DNA of 48,448 bases, from the NCBI GenBank assembly GCA_003279655.1, contig QCHI01000010.1:1-48448 (forward strand). The letters run 5' to 3'. Shown one piece after another: positions 10,036 to 19,212 of this stretch. Each line of letters opens with the position of its first letter. Positions within the stretch are counted from its first letter, which is position 1. Source of the stretch: Prochlorococcus sp. AG-402-A21. Its GTDB lineage: Bacteria > Cyanobacteriota > Cyanobacteriia > PCC-6307 > Cyanobiaceae. Under the pieces are notes generated by a model. It was not told where the DNA came from, searched no databases, and saw only the letters and a program-made list of their open reading frames with translations. The position numbers and the translations under genes were made by a program.

Positions 10036-10640
10036 TTAATTGGACCATCCCATCTTTTAATATTATTTAAATTCTCACCAAGTGAATCAAATAATCTAAC
10101 TACTATAAAATCAATTATGTCTTCAATCGTTTTTGGATTTGTATACCATGCTGGAATTGGAGGAACAATTAAAGCTCCCGCAGTTGCTAAACGTTTTATA
10201 TTTTCTATATGAATTAAGTTTAATGGTGACTCTCTTGGAGAAATAATTAATGGTCTATTTTCCTTAAGATGAACATCAGCACATCTTTCTATTAAATCAA
10301 GTGAAAAGCCAGAGGCTATTCTTCCCAAAGTTCCCATTGAACAAGGAACAATTAACATACCTCTTGTTTTATGACTCCCGCTTGCAATTGAAGCAGAATG
10401 ATTGTTCCATCTATAACAAGTTAATTTTCCTGAATTAACATTTAATCTACTTCTCCAAAAATTTTCTTGCTTATTTGAGTCTACTGGTATATTAATTCCT
10501 CTTTCACTTTTGGCTACTTCATACGCTCCTTTGCTGAGGATTAAATCAACAGATTTATTATTTTCTAATAATACCTGTATTGATCTTTCTCCTATTTGCA
10601 TAGCAGAAGCACCTGTAATTGCAATTACAATACTATCCAT
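10032..10640 (-). CDS. ubiX: UbiX-family flavin prenyltransferase
   Basis: 202 residues. UbiX joins a dimethylallyl group to reduced FMN, giving the prenylated flavin cofactor of UbiD-type decarboxylases. Visible hallmarks are the N-terminal ITGASA loop (GASG in many members), the phosphate-binding VPCSMGTLGRIASG region, and PRESPLNLIHIENI, which corresponds to the conserved PREtPls segment. In cyanobacteria the cofactor probably serves quinone biosynthesis. It sits 6 bases downstream of zam and overlaps the LapA-like gene, so zam-ubiX-lapA-like is probably one operon. Confidence 0.9.
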   Translation of the reverse strand: MDSIVIAITGASAMQIGERSIQVLLENNKSVDLILSKGAYEVAKSERGINIPVDSNKQENFWRSRLNVNSGKLTCYRWNNHSASIASGSHKTRGMLIVPCSMGTLGRIASGFSLDLIERCADVHLKENRPLIISPRESPLNLIHIENIKRLATAGALIVPPIPAWYTNPKTIEDIIDFIVVRLFDSLGENLNNIKRWDGPIK

Positions 10641-10646
10641 TAATTT

Positions 10647-12950
10647 TTAATTATCAGGTGAAATATCAATATTTTTCTGTTTATTATTTATGGTTTCTGA
10701 ATCATCTTCTTTTACAAGTTCTAGGTCAATTTGATTTTTTAGTACGTCTACCTTTAAAACTATTACATTTACTTTTTGTGCAAGCTGATAAGTCTTTTTA
10801 CTTTTTCTTCCCACTAATAAATTTTGTCTAGATCTATATTCGTACCAATCATCTCCCAGTGTGCTCACATGTACAAGACCTTCTGCAGTTAAATCGTCTA
10901 TTTCAGCAAAAAAACCATAACTTTGCACTCCAGTAATTATTGCCGATACTTCTTTGCCAATAATAGATTGTGCTTCTCTGCTCTGTGCAATTGAGATAAT
11001 ATTATTTCTAAATGATTTTGATTTTTTTCTTATTTCATTAAGGTTTTGAATTAACATAAAATTTGCTTCATTATCTATTTTTGCTTTTAGTTTAGATGAA
11101 AAAATATCCCAATCTATATCTTTCCAGCTATCTTTTTTTCCTAGATCAATAGAGTCCTTACTTCTACTCGTAGATTTACTTTTGCCTTCATTTAAAAGTG
11201 AGGATAAAATGAATTGATTGAATATATTCCAATAATTTAGGGATGGACAACACCATGGTGATTCAATATTATTCGATGTTATTTCCATATTTAAATTATC
11301 ATTATCATCATGAAGATTAACATTATAAAGTTTTAAATGTATACCCGGAATAATATGCTTCACAAGTTTATGAAGAATTTTCTTTTCGCTACTTGATTCA
11401 AAAGATTTTATTAATTCACTTGATGTTACACTACCATCAATATTGACCGTAATTTTTTTATCTAAAGCTAATGCTGATTTGGTCAATTCATTTATGTAAG
11501 ATGGATCTATTTCTTCATGTTCCTTGTAGATGAATGGTAATTTATATCCAATTAAATGCTTGGCTAGTAAATTATTAGAAAGTCTAATATAGAGATCGAT
11601 TATTGATTGAGGATCACAACTATCATATGTTTTAGACCATCCGTTAAAGTCTCTTCCTGGGTAGACTTTATGAAGTTCATTTAATCTTTCTAATTTCGGG
11701 ATGTATTCATCTAATTTAATAGATAGATTATTATTGTTGTTAATTATTGTTGATGAATGTAAAATTGTATAAACTACTTCTAGGTTGTCTTTTATTGGTT
11801 TAAGTGCAATTGGCACTGATTTCGATGATGCTTTTCTATTATTTATAGTTTTAAGGTGTTTTTCCGTAATTAGATTTACCGGTTTGATTATACTGGTTGT
11901 AAATTTCCAATCAATTATATTACCATCGTTATTCATATCGATCATTAATGAAATAGCTTCATTTTCTTCATTAAGTTTGAATTGTGATGCTGAACTAAGC
12001 GATTCATTAAGGAAATCCAACCAGTTATTTCCCAAACATATGACTTCCCCTTTGTCTTTAAGATATTTATCTAGCTTGCTGCCTATATTGATTCGTTCTG
12101 AAACAGTAGGACAATGAATCCATATTCTATTTCCACCTTCATATGGTTGAGCAAATAATGCTGGAAGTGATGGAGAATTTGTAGATTCCCAACTTTTAAA
12201 TAACAATGAGGGTTGAGTGGTAAGGTCTTCTCTTCCTTTTGATGTTATTTTTTTTGGCGCAATTTTTGGAACATCGATGTTTCTAACAATATTATTCTTT
12301 GAAAGTAGTAATTCGATATCACCTTCTATTCCCCCATTTATTGATAATTCTCTAATTATTGAACCTTTTGCATTTAATTGCGCAATTGGATATTTACTTA
12401 TTTTTATTTCATATATAAGATCATTCCTTTTGATATTTTTATTAAAATCTTTATAATCTTCTAACTCGATAATTGCTGGTATCCTATCATCTAATGGGAA
12501 TGCCTTTAATTCTTCAGTAGTTTTGTCTACTTCAACTTTTGCAAGTAATGTATCATTATATCTTTGTAATACACATTGTATTGATCCTTCAGGGGCACGT
12601 CTTTTAACACCTTGTTTTGTGATTAAAACTATTACAGAGTCACCATGCCAGGAATTATTTAAATTAGCTTCCCTAATGTAAATATCTTCGCCTTGATCTT
12701 CTCTGACAACAAAGCAATAGCCTTTACTGCTACAACGTACCCTACCTTTAACAAAACCTATGTCATTATTGACAGTTAGTTTTTCATCATTGTTCAGTTG
12801 AACTATTCCTAATTTTGTAAGACCTCTAATCGCTATCTGTAGATAATCTTTATCAAGTCTTTTTGATAGTTTTAAGGACTTCTCAAGTTTGGATATATCT
12901 AATCCATCCGCACTATCTAGACTTTCTAGTATTTGTAAAACTGATGTCAT
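10647..12950 (-). CDS. zam: Zam-type RNB-family protein with a degenerate nuclease domain
   Basis: 767 residues with the RNase R architecture: an N-terminal winged-helix-like segment (about 1-60), cold-shock-type OB folds starting near FVKGRVRCSSKGYCFVV, an RNB-like core (about 240-640) and a C-terminal S1 domain (IITGVQSYGFFAEI). The core lacks the acidic DxxxxxDxDD cluster that binds catalytic metal; only a WIH segment matching the following strand remains. The usual SPIRRYxD motif reads SPWCCPSLNYW. Length and degeneracy fit cyanobacterial Zam, named after an acetazolamide-resistance gene of Synechocystis. I infer RNA binding rather than exonuclease activity. A catalytically intact RNase II is encoded at 29887-31173. 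Confidence 0.88.
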   Translation of the reverse strand: MTSVLQILESLDSADGLDISKLEKSLKLSKRLDKDYLQIAIRGLTKLGIVQLNNDEKLTVNNDIGFVKGRVRCSSKGYCFVVREDQGEDIYIREANLNNSWHGDSVIVLITKQGVKRRAPEGSIQCVLQRYNDTLLAKVEVDKTTEELKAFPLDDRIPAIIELEDYKDFNKNIKRNDLIYEIKISKYPIAQLNAKGSIIRELSINGGIEGDIELLLSKNNIVRNIDVPKIAPKKITSKGREDLTTQPSLLFKSWESTNSPSLPALFAQPYEGGNRIWIHCPTVSERINIGSKLDKYLKDKGEVICLGNNWLDFLNESLSSASQFKLNEENEAISLMIDMNNDGNIIDWKFTTSIIKPVNLITEKHLKTINNRKASSKSVPIALKPIKDNLEVVYTILHSSTIINNNNNLSIKLDEYIPKLERLNELHKVYPGRDFNGWSKTYDSCDPQSIIDLYIRLSNNLLAKHLIGYKLPFIYKEHEEIDPSYINELTKSALALDKKITVNIDGSVTSSELIKSFESSSEKKILHKLVKHIIPGIHLKLYNVNLHDDNDNLNMEITSNNIESPWCCPSLNYWNIFNQFILSSLLNEGKSKSTSRSKDSIDLGKKDSWKDIDWDIFSSKLKAKIDNEANFMLIQNLNEIRKKSKSFRNNIISIAQSREAQSIIGKEVSAIITGVQSYGFFAEIDDLTAEGLVHVSTLGDDWYEYRSRQNLLVGRKSKKTYQLAQKVNVIVLKVDVLKNQIDLELVKEDDSETINNKQKNIDISPDN

Positions 12951-13033
12951 AATAACGGTGGCAAATAAATTGATTTTCGTAAGATTTAAGTCCTTAAAAT
13001 AAAAGACTATATTTTAAAAATAATTTTTGTGTA

Positions 13034-13327
13034 CTAGTAATCACTAGTAGAATCTTCTTTGCTTTGTACAATCAGTTTAATACCTATAATTAAGAATACA
13101 ATTCCAGATAGCATTTTGAGAAAGAATGCAGGAATTAGATTAGCAATTGATCCACCGGCTAATGCCCCAAGAAGCGTAGCTAAAATGAGAGCAATTGATG
13201 AGCCTATAAATACTGCTAAAGGCTTATTAGTTGTACTACTTAAAGTTATAGTTGTTAATTGAGTTTTGTCTCCCATTTCAGCTAGAAATATAGTGAAAAA
13301 TGTTGTAAATAAAAGTGTTAGAAGCAT
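13034..13327 (-). CDS. Half-size UPF0016/GDT1-family cation transporter (second of a pair)
   Basis: 97 residues, about half of a full UPF0016/TMEM165 protein, with three hydrophobic helices and one copy of the signature ExGDKT in FLAEMGDKTQLTT. Full-length relatives carry two such motifs and export Mn2+ or Ca2+ (Mnx in the thylakoid of Synechocystis). Half-size cyanobacterial forms encoded as adjacent pairs are thought to act as heterodimers, probably exporting manganese. The start lies 9 bases after the stop of the upstream half, so the two are co-translated. Substrate is inferred from the family. Confidence 0.9.
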   Translation of the reverse strand: MLLTLLFTTFFTIFLAEMGDKTQLTTITLSSTTNKPLAVFIGSSIALILATLLGALAGGSIANLIPAFFLKMLSGIVFLIIGIKLIVQSKEDSTSDY

Positions 13328-13336
13328 TGATTTAGT

Positions 13337-13699
13337 TCAAATTTTAATTTTGAAAAAGTCAAAAAAACCTTGTGATACTAGGTATATTCCTAAACTTAAC
13401 ATAATTATTCCTGAAACTGCTGTAAACCTTTGTCTAGGTAGGTTATTGGCAATCCATCGACCAATTAATACTCCAAGAAGGCTTGTTGAAATCAGGGCAA
13501 GTGCAGCTCCTATGAAAATAATTAATGGTCTACCCGACTGTGCAGAAAGAATTAATGTGGCAAGCTGGGTTTTGTCACCTAACTCTGCTAAAAAAATTGT
13601 ACTGAAGGTTGTAATTAATATACTAAAAAATGAAGAAGTATCCTTTGGGTCACTATTTTCTTGATTAGAATTTGAATTGGTTTGACCCATTACTTCCAA
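13337..13699 (-). CDS. Half-size UPF0016/GDT1-family cation transporter (first of a pair)
   Basis: 120 residues. About 25 polar N-terminal residues precede three helices carrying the signature FLAELGDKTQLATLI and a closing segment IANNLPRQRFTAVSGIIML. It is clearly paralogous to the 97-residue protein encoded next. The two signature motifs would face each other in an assembled dimer, as they do within one chain in the full-length family. Manganese export at the plasma membrane is the likely role, given the Mn demand of photosystem II, but this is inference from the family. Confidence 0.9.
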   Translation of the reverse strand: MEVMGQTNSNSNQENSDPKDTSSFFSILITTFSTIFLAELGDKTQLATLILSAQSGRPLIIFIGAALALISTSLLGVLIGRWIANNLPRQRFTAVSGIIMLSLGIYLVSQGFFDFFKIKI

Positions 13700-13988
13700 T
13701 TAAGCGATTTTATTCTTTTTTATGTTTATACAACAATTATATATTATATAAAAACCCTCTAATTGATCAAGCTTTTATTGTTTATTACACTCTCACTAAG
13801 ATTCTGGCCCATATTCCATAATTAATTACACGTATCTCTGAACAACCATTAAGAAGTGAATAGCTTTTGACTTCTCAAGAATTACTAAACAATTGAAAAA
13901 AACAATAATTACACGAAATCAATTTTTTTTAATTAAACCTGAGTACTGCGAGTTTGTTTAGTACAATAAAAAAAGTTTTTAAATAAAA
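13700..13988. other. Intergenic region upstream of psb30
   Basis: 289 AT-rich bases between the divergent UPF0016 pair and psb30. Apart from a TACAAT box near the psb30 end and a 6-bp inverted repeat (AGAAGT/ACTTCT, about 13852-13880), I see no gene or strong terminator. Confidence 0.4.
13962..13967 (+). promoter_or_regulatory. Putative -10 box for psb30
   Basis: TACAAT lies 22 bases before the psb30 ATG, implying a transcription start near 13974 and a very short leader. No good -35 hexamer is visible at 17-bp spacing. Confidence 0.35.
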
Positions 13989-14072
13989 ATGGGAAACCTC
14001 TTGCCACTAGTTGCAGTTTTTCTTGCAGGACCAGCAATCATTGCATTGATTTTCTATAGAAGAGGTGTATAA
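13989..14072 (+). CDS. psb30: Photosystem II protein Psb30 (Ycf12)
   Basis: A 27-codon gene encoding one transmembrane helix ending FYRRGV. The helix contains LAGPAIIALIFYRRG, which matches the GPxxIxLLAxRRGNL end of Psb30/Ycf12, a peripheral single-helix subunit of photosystem II near PsbE/PsbF. It is shorter at the N-terminus than some cyanobacterial versions, as expected for picocyanobacteria. PsaM was considered and does not fit the C-terminal motif. The gene ends 3 bases from the convergent recJ stop. A TACAAT box lies upstream. Confidence 0.8.
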   Translation: MGNLLPLVAVFLAGPAIIALIFYRRGV

Positions 14073-14075
14073 GGT

Positions 14076-15965
14076 CTAGCCAGCCATACCGAGTGCAATC
14101 TCTGCAAAAGATAGTATTTTTTTAGCAAAAACTGATTGCCGTTTATCCATTTGTGGTGATACTTGAGATAAGCCAGAGCTATAGAAATCCCCTCTTGGAT
14201 TAGTGATTATTATGTTGTTTTCATCTGTTAATTGACACTTATATACTTGATTATGTAAATGTAATTCAATTATATTAGAATGTTTTTTTATATCAATAAT
14301 ATTTAATTGTAGATTTTTTTTGTTTTTCCATTGATTCATTTCAATATAAAATGCGATGTCAATCAAATCATTATTTTTTAGCTGAGTAGAATAATTCCAT
14401 TTTATTGCATTTATAGATGATGTTCCATCATCTATTCTCATTTTTACATGACCACCATTAAGATTATGTATTTGTGTAATTCTACATTTTCTTGTCCAGA
14501 ACAGAGGAGTAGGATTCATAATTCCAAATGGACCTAAATCACATAATTGTCTAAAAAAGTCTAGATTAATATCAATAAGACTAATATACGCATCTGGTTT
14601 TATTGATTTATTTAAATCAATATTTTTAAATTTATTTTTAGCTATGTTATTTAATCTTTCCATAAGTTTAGGGATATTTTCTTCCTCAATTGAAAAACCT
14701 GCAGCCGATGGATGTCCTCCATGAGCTATTAAAAGATCATTACATTCATCTAATGCATGATTTACTTTTAAATGATCATTTGATCTTATTGATCCTCTGA
14801 ATCTGCCATCATTCGCTTGAGCAATCATGGCAGTAGGTAAGTTAAACCTATCTACCATACGAGCGGCTACGATTCCAATCACTCCAGGATGCCACTCTTT
14901 TTTTGTGAGTACTAAAAATTTCTTATCGCCCGCGTATTGACTGACTGCTATTTCCAAAGCTTCTTGTTCTATTGATGCCGTAATTCTTTTTCTTTCTCTA
15001 TTAATTGCGAAACTTTCTTTTGTTAATATATCTATAGTGTCAGACGATTCAGTTGTAAGTAGATCAATTATTAATTTTGGGTCACCTATTCTACCAACAG
15101 CGTTTATTAGTGGAGCGATCTTATAGCCTATATCTTCTGATGTAATATCGATTATTTCGATAGACAACTTTTTAATAATTGATTTAATTCCCTTATTTGG
15201 TGTTGTATTTATTGTTGATAAACATTCTTTAAGCCATTTTCTATTTGCACCTTGAAGTGGTGCCATATCGGCAACTGTTCCAATACAGAACAATACATTT
15301 GCTGATGTTTTACTAATATCATATTTTAATTTATTGCATATATTTATAGAAAGTAGGTATGCAATTCCTACACCAGCCAGATATTTATAAGGAGAATTGT
15401 TAGGCGTTTTTTGAGGATGTATTAAAGCAAAGATATCAAAGTTAACATCAGGAATCTTGTGATGATCAGTAATAATTAAGTCAATGCCAAGTTGATTACA
15501 CCTTTTAATAGCATCAAAGGCTGAGATGCCATTGTCTACAGTAACTATGAGCTTTATATTCTTACTATTTATTTCATTTATCATCTTTAGATTTAGTCCG
15601 TACCCGTCCTCCTGTCTCGATGGTATGTATGGTATTGCAAAACCTCCAAGTTTAGATAATAACTCAACTAAGAGTACTGTACTAGTTATACCATCGGCAT
15701 CATAGTCACCGCATATAGCTATATTTTCATTTCTACTACATGCTTTAATTATTCTTTGAGTTGCTTTGTTTAATTCCTTAAAATGATACTCTGGATTCGG
15801 TAGCTCTGATGGTGTTATATATTCATCAAATTCATTATTTAAATCAATATCTCTTCTAATTAAGACTTTCTGTAATATGCAGTTTATATTAACATTACAT
15901 AATTCATCTTCATTTACTGGCTTAGGTAATATCCATTTTTTGACTTGATCACTATCTGTTTTCAA
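14076..15965 (-). CDS. recJ: Single-stranded-DNA-specific exonuclease RecJ
   Basis: RecJ is a Mg/Mn-dependent 5'-3' exonuclease acting on single-stranded DNA in recombination and mismatch repair. 629 residues. The DHH-superfamily motifs are intact: CGDYDADGITSTVLL (motif I), VTVDNGI, ITDHHKIP (DHH) and, in DHHA1, HGGHPSAAGFS. The C-terminal OB-fold region is present and ends about 30 codons after a polar segment. The upstream HAD gene is divergent, leaving a 61-base shared promoter region. The ATG at 15965 leads into a short region before the catalytic core, as is usual. Confidence 0.95.
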   Translation of the reverse strand: MKTDSDQVKKWILPKPVNEDELCNVNINCILQKVLIRRDIDLNNEFDEYITPSELPNPEYHFKELNKATQRIIKACSRNENIAICGDYDADGITSTVLLVELLSKLGGFAIPYIPSRQEDGYGLNLKMINEINSKNIKLIVTVDNGISAFDAIKRCNQLGIDLIITDHHKIPDVNFDIFALIHPQKTPNNSPYKYLAGVGIAYLLSINICNKLKYDISKTSANVLFCIGTVADMAPLQGANRKWLKECLSTINTTPNKGIKSIIKKLSIEIIDITSEDIGYKIAPLINAVGRIGDPKLIIDLLTTESSDTIDILTKESFAINRERKRITASIEQEALEIAVSQYAGDKKFLVLTKKEWHPGVIGIVAARMVDRFNLPTAMIAQANDGRFRGSIRSNDHLKVNHALDECNDLLIAHGGHPSAAGFSIEEENIPKLMERLNNIAKNKFKNIDLNKSIKPDAYISLIDINLDFFRQLCDLGPFGIMNPTPLFWTRKCRITQIHNLNGGHVKMRIDDGTSSINAIKWNYSTQLKNNDLIDIAFYIEMNQWKNKKNLQLNIIDIKKHSNIIELHLHNQVYKCQLTDENNIIITNPRGDFYSSGLSQVSPQMDKRQSVFAKKILSFAEIALGMAG

Positions 15966-16026
15966 AAGCTTATCCTAGATTGATTTCTTTCTATTTAGAA
16001 TTATATTTGCTATATAGAAAAATAAC

Positions 16027-16773
16027 ATGAATAATTTAAAAGCAGTCTTTTGGGATGTAGATGGTACGATAGCTGACACAGAACTGTGTGGGCATAGAGT
16101 CGCTTTTAATTTAGCTTTTAAGGATTTTGACTTAAATTGGGATTGGAATGAGAATCAATATATTGATCTGCTAAAAATATCAGGTGGTTTTAACCGTATC
16201 GTTCATTATCGAAATGAAATAAAAAGTGAACTTACTGAAAGCGAATGTTCAAACATTCAATCTAGAAAGCGTTTTCATTACAAGAATCTAATTAAATCAG
16301 GAAAAATCAAAGTTAGAGAAGGTGTTCTTAGGCTAATTAATGAGCTTTCCAGTTTTGACATAGATCAATTTATTGTCACTACCAGCGGTAGAGAGTCTTT
16401 GGAACCTTTTTTAAACACCTCATTGAGTTCACATTTAAATTGTTTTTCAGGAATAATTACATATGAAGATGTAAGTAAACATAAGCCATACCCTGATGCA
16501 TATCAGTTGGCACTTAAATTATGTAAGAACTCTGAAGTTAATTGTATTGCAATTGAGGACTCCTTTATTGGTGTTGAGGCAGCTAAGGCTGCAAATCTTA
16601 ATTGCCTTTTGACACTGCCCCCTTGGACACAATCTATTCAAAATATTAATAGGAAAGCCAATGCATGTGTTAACAGCCTAGGTAATGTCGATAAGCCTTC
16701 TAAAGTAATTTATGGCAAGAAACTTTTAAGAAATATTGTTGACTATAACTATATGACAAATATTATTAATTGA
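16027..16773 (+). CDS. HAD-superfamily phosphatase, CbbY-like
   Basis: 248 residues. HAD motifs are complete: nucleophile DVDGTIADTE near residue 10, motif II TTSGR near 119, the lysine region HKPYPDAYQLAL near 155 and the acidic motif IEDSFIGVEAAKAA near 178. The cap insert after the first motif is helical, as in beta-phosphoglucomutase/CbbY enzymes. Some CbbY proteins clear the Rubisco inhibitor xylulose-1,5-bisphosphate, which would suit a cyanobacterium, but substrate cannot be settled from sequence. The downstream Ycf20-like gene starts 1 nt after its stop. Confidence 0.85.
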   Translation: MNNLKAVFWDVDGTIADTELCGHRVAFNLAFKDFDLNWDWNENQYIDLLKISGGFNRIVHYRNEIKSELTESECSNIQSRKRFHYKNLIKSGKIKVREGVLRLINELSSFDIDQFIVTTSGRESLEPFLNTSLSSHLNCFSGIITYEDVSKHKPYPDAYQLALKLCKNSEVNCIAIEDSFIGVEAAKAANLNCLLTLPPWTQSIQNINRKANACVNSLGNVDKPSKVIYGKKLLRNIVDYNYMTNIIN

Positions 16774-16774
16774 A

Positions 16775-17104
16775 ATGCAAAAAACTAAATATATAAAACT
16801 TTTTGATTCAATTACTAGAATTATTTATTCAATTTTCTCTGACTCCTGGTCTAAGCGTAGTATTTTGCTACTTTCTATACTTTTTGGTTTTTATATTACC
16901 AACAGTTTACTATCTTTTTTATTAGATAAATCTATTAATACAATAATATTGGCTATTCTAATAATATTAATTATGGAAATATCTATAAGATCTAATCTAA
17001 TATATAATGTATCTAAATTTTCTAAAATTATTAAATTAATAAATAATTTCAGAATTGGCTCAACGTATGCACTAATTCTTGAAGCCTTTAAGCTTGGCTC
17101 TTAA
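16775..17104 (+). CDS. Ycf20-like (DUF565) membrane protein
   Basis: 109 residues with two or three hydrophobic helices (LLLSILFGFYITNSLLSFLL and INTIILAILIILIMEI) and the C-terminal signature INNFRIGSTYALILEAFKLGS with its conserved F-K-x-G-x-x-Y-x-L-x-x-(E/D)-A-F-K-L-G-S pattern. That signature is typical of Ycf20, a protein of cyanobacteria and plastids linked in plants and algae to non-photochemical quenching. Molecular function is unknown. It is tightly coupled to the upstream HAD gene and convergent with rpmF, 6 bases away. Confidence 0.8.
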   Translation: MQKTKYIKLFDSITRIIYSIFSDSWSKRSILLLSILFGFYITNSLLSFLLDKSINTIILAILIILIMEISIRSNLIYNVSKFSKIIKLINNFRIGSTYALILEAFKLGS

Positions 17105-17110
17105 TTATCG

Positions 17111-17290
17111 TTAATCAGTTTCTTCCTCTGAAGTCTCATTCATCGGATATACAAATCCCTGAGCTCTTCCAGTAAGTACTGATTTCCCTATAGATAACGC
17201 TTTTTCTGCTGCCACTGCAGCTTTACCTTTCCATGTAGCAAGCCTTTGATTCCTCTTCCCTTTTGAGGTTTTTTTCTTGGGTACAGCCAT
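17111..17290 (-). CDS. rpmF: 50S ribosomal protein L32
   Basis: 59 residues beginning [20 protein letters not shown], the standard L32 N-terminus. Cyanobacterial and plastid L32 proteins share the following [20 protein letters not shown] region and lack the zinc-ribbon cysteines, as here. The C-terminal tail is acidic (SEEETD). A longer overlapping frame at 17188-17481 on the same strand is a shadow in another register. rpmF lies between the convergent Ycf20-like gene and the divergent FtsH homologue, so its promoter must lie in 17291-17460. Confidence 0.95.
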   Translation of the reverse strand: MAVPKKKTSKGKRNQRLATWKGKAAVAAEKALSIGKSVLTGRAQGFVYPMNETSEEETD

Positions 17291-17460
17291 TTTTGCTCAA
17301 CATTACAGATTTTATATTTTATAACGTCATGCTCCAATTTATCAAAAAAGCATTTAGGAAAACTAACTTCTTGTTTCTTTTTCTCTATAAACTCAAGATA
17401 GTCATCATTTTGACTATAGTTTGTATATAAATTCTTTTGAATTAGTTGATTTAATGTCAT

Positions 17461-19191
17461 ATGAGTAAAAGCTATAGTCAATTATTAAGGGATATTGAAA
17501 GTGGTGAAATTATTTCTATTATTTTAATCCCAAATAGGAGAGAGGTTTTAGTTGAATTTATTAATGGAGAAAGAAAGCTAATTCCAATATTTTATAATGA
17601 TCAGAAAATTCTTAGGATATCTGAAGAATATAATGTTCCTCTTACTGTAAGAGATATTCAATATGAGCAGAGATTAGCTAATTTTGTTACTGGTTTTGGA
17701 CTTACATTAATATTTGTTTTATCTCTTTCATTTTTAATTAGAAGATCATCCAAGTTAATGAAAAACATGCAAAGTTTTTCTGCTCGGTCTTCTGAAGTAA
17801 AGGAAGATGAGATTAGAAAATACACTTTTGACGATGTAGCTGGCCTAAATGAAGAATCTGATGAATTGAAAGAAATAGTACACTTTTTAAAGAATCCACA
17901 AATATTGGTCGAACTTGGTGCGAAAACTCCTAAGGGCGTTTTGTTGGTTGGCCCCCCTGGAACAGGTAAAACATTATTAGCTCGCGCAATTGCAGGAGAA
18001 GCAGATGTTCCTTTCTTTTCCATCTCTGCATCTGAATTTGTTGAAATGTTTGTAGGTGTTGGAGCTGGTCGTGTACGAGATTTATTTAAAAATGCAAAAG
18101 CCAAATCACCTTGTATTGTTTTTATAGATGAAATTGATTCAATTGGACGTCAAAGGGGCACAGGAATAGGAGGTGGAAATGACGAGAGAGAGCAAACATT
18201 AAATCAACTTCTAATAGAGATGGATGGATTCGCAGCAAATAATGGTGTCATTGTAATTGCAGCTACTAACAGGCCCGATGTCCTTGACCCTGCGTTGACT
18301 AGGCCTGGTAGATTTGATCGTCGTATTGAAATCCCCCTTCCTGATCGAAAAGCGAGATATAAAATTTTATCTGTGCATGCAAGAACAAAACCTTTATGTG
18401 ATTCTGTAAATCTTATGGATTGGGCACTAAAGACACCTGGATTTTCTGGCGCAGATTTGCAAAATCTTCTTAATGAAGCAGCAATTTATGCAGCCAGAAA
18501 TAATAAATCCATCATTGGCAGTATTGAACTATTTAATGCACTAGACAAATCAAGATTTGGCTTATTATCTAAACCGCTTTCAGATCCCACTAAAAAAAAG
18601 CAAATTGCATATCAAATTATTGGTAAAACATTAGTTGCTTTATTAATACCAACAAAAGATAAATTAGAAAAAATTTCATTATTTAAGTCTCTAGGAGAAC
18701 TTTCGGGAATGACTTATTTCACACCAGACGAGGAGACAATAGATAGCGGTCTATTAAGCAGGAGCTACATATATAGCAAAATAGTTATTTCACTGGGTTC
18801 TAGAGCTGCTGAAATTATAGTTTTTGGTTCCAAGGAAGTTACACAAGGATCACAAAAGGATCTAGAGAATGTTTATTTTTGGGCTAACCAAATGGTTACA
18901 AAATTTGGTTTCTCAGATCTAGGCCCTATTGCATATGACTCAGAAAAGAATTCAATTTTTCTTGGCAAGGATATCATGAAAAATAAAAAAGAATATTCTC
19001 AAAAGACAAGCAAGGAGATCGATGAGCAAATAATAGGTATTGTAAATAAAGCTATCAATCATGCAATTGAACTTCTAACAGATAAAGTTTCCTTGATGGA
19101 TACTCTTGTTAATGAATTAATAGATAATGAAACTCTTGAATCTGAATATGTTATTAATTCTCTAAATAATTACCTTTCTTCTACTACTTAG
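17461..19191 (+). CDS. FtsH homologue lacking the zinc-protease motif (FtsHi-like)
   Basis: 576 residues; FtsH proteases usually have 610-640. The AAA+ module is intact: Walker A GPPGTGKT at 164-171, pore loop FVEMFVGVG at 193-201, Walker B IVFIDE at 219-224 and the second region of homology with [21 protein letters not shown] from 268. Where the protease has AYHEAGHALV, this protein reads [10 protein letters not shown] at 383-392, so both zinc histidines and the catalytic glutamate are absent. The chain begins at the YSQLL periplasmic-domain segment; the usual first membrane helix is missing and in-frame stops just upstream rule out a longer start. One helix (about 74-94) remains. I infer an ATP-driven unfoldase or chaperone, like the FtsHi proteins of chloroplasts. 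Confidence 0.92.
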   Translation: MSKSYSQLLRDIESGEIISIILIPNRREVLVEFINGERKLIPIFYNDQKILRISEEYNVPLTVRDIQYEQRLANFVTGFGLTLIFVLSLSFLIRRSSKLMKNMQSFSARSSEVKEDEIRKYTFDDVAGLNEESDELKEIVHFLKNPQILVELGAKTPKGVLLVGPPGTGKTLLARAIAGEADVPFFSISASEFVEMFVGVGAGRVRDLFKNAKAKSPCIVFIDEIDSIGRQRGTGIGGGNDEREQTLNQLLIEMDGFAANNGVIVIAATNRPDVLDPALTRPGRFDRRIEIPLPDRKARYKILSVHARTKPLCDSVNLMDWALKTPGFSGADLQNLLNEAAIYAARNNKSIIGSIELFNALDKSRFGLLSKPLSDPTKKKQIAYQIIGKTLVALLIPTKDKLEKISLFKSLGELSGMTYFTPDEETIDSGLLSRSYIYSKIVISLGSRAAEIIVFGSKEVTQGSQKDLENVYFWANQMVTKFGFSDLGPIAYDSEKNSIFLGKDIMKNKKEYSQKTSKEIDEQIIGIVNKAINHAIELLTDKVSLMDTLVNELIDNETLESEYVINSLNNYLSSTT

Positions 19192-19212
19192 GAAATAACT
19201 ATTTGTGACTAT

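Noticed and set aside
13266-13664. 132-codon plus-strand frame opposite the UPF0016 pair
   Set aside because: Antisense shadow of two clearly real genes; its composition is that of reversed membrane helices.
17188-17481. 97-codon minus-strand frame over the rpmF region
   Set aside because: Its C-terminal half overlaps rpmF in another register, and the L32 frame (17111-17290) is unmistakable. The upstream part looks like chance.
17658-18104. 148-codon minus-strand frame inside the FtsH homologue
   Set aside because: Antisense shadow of the conserved AAA+ region.
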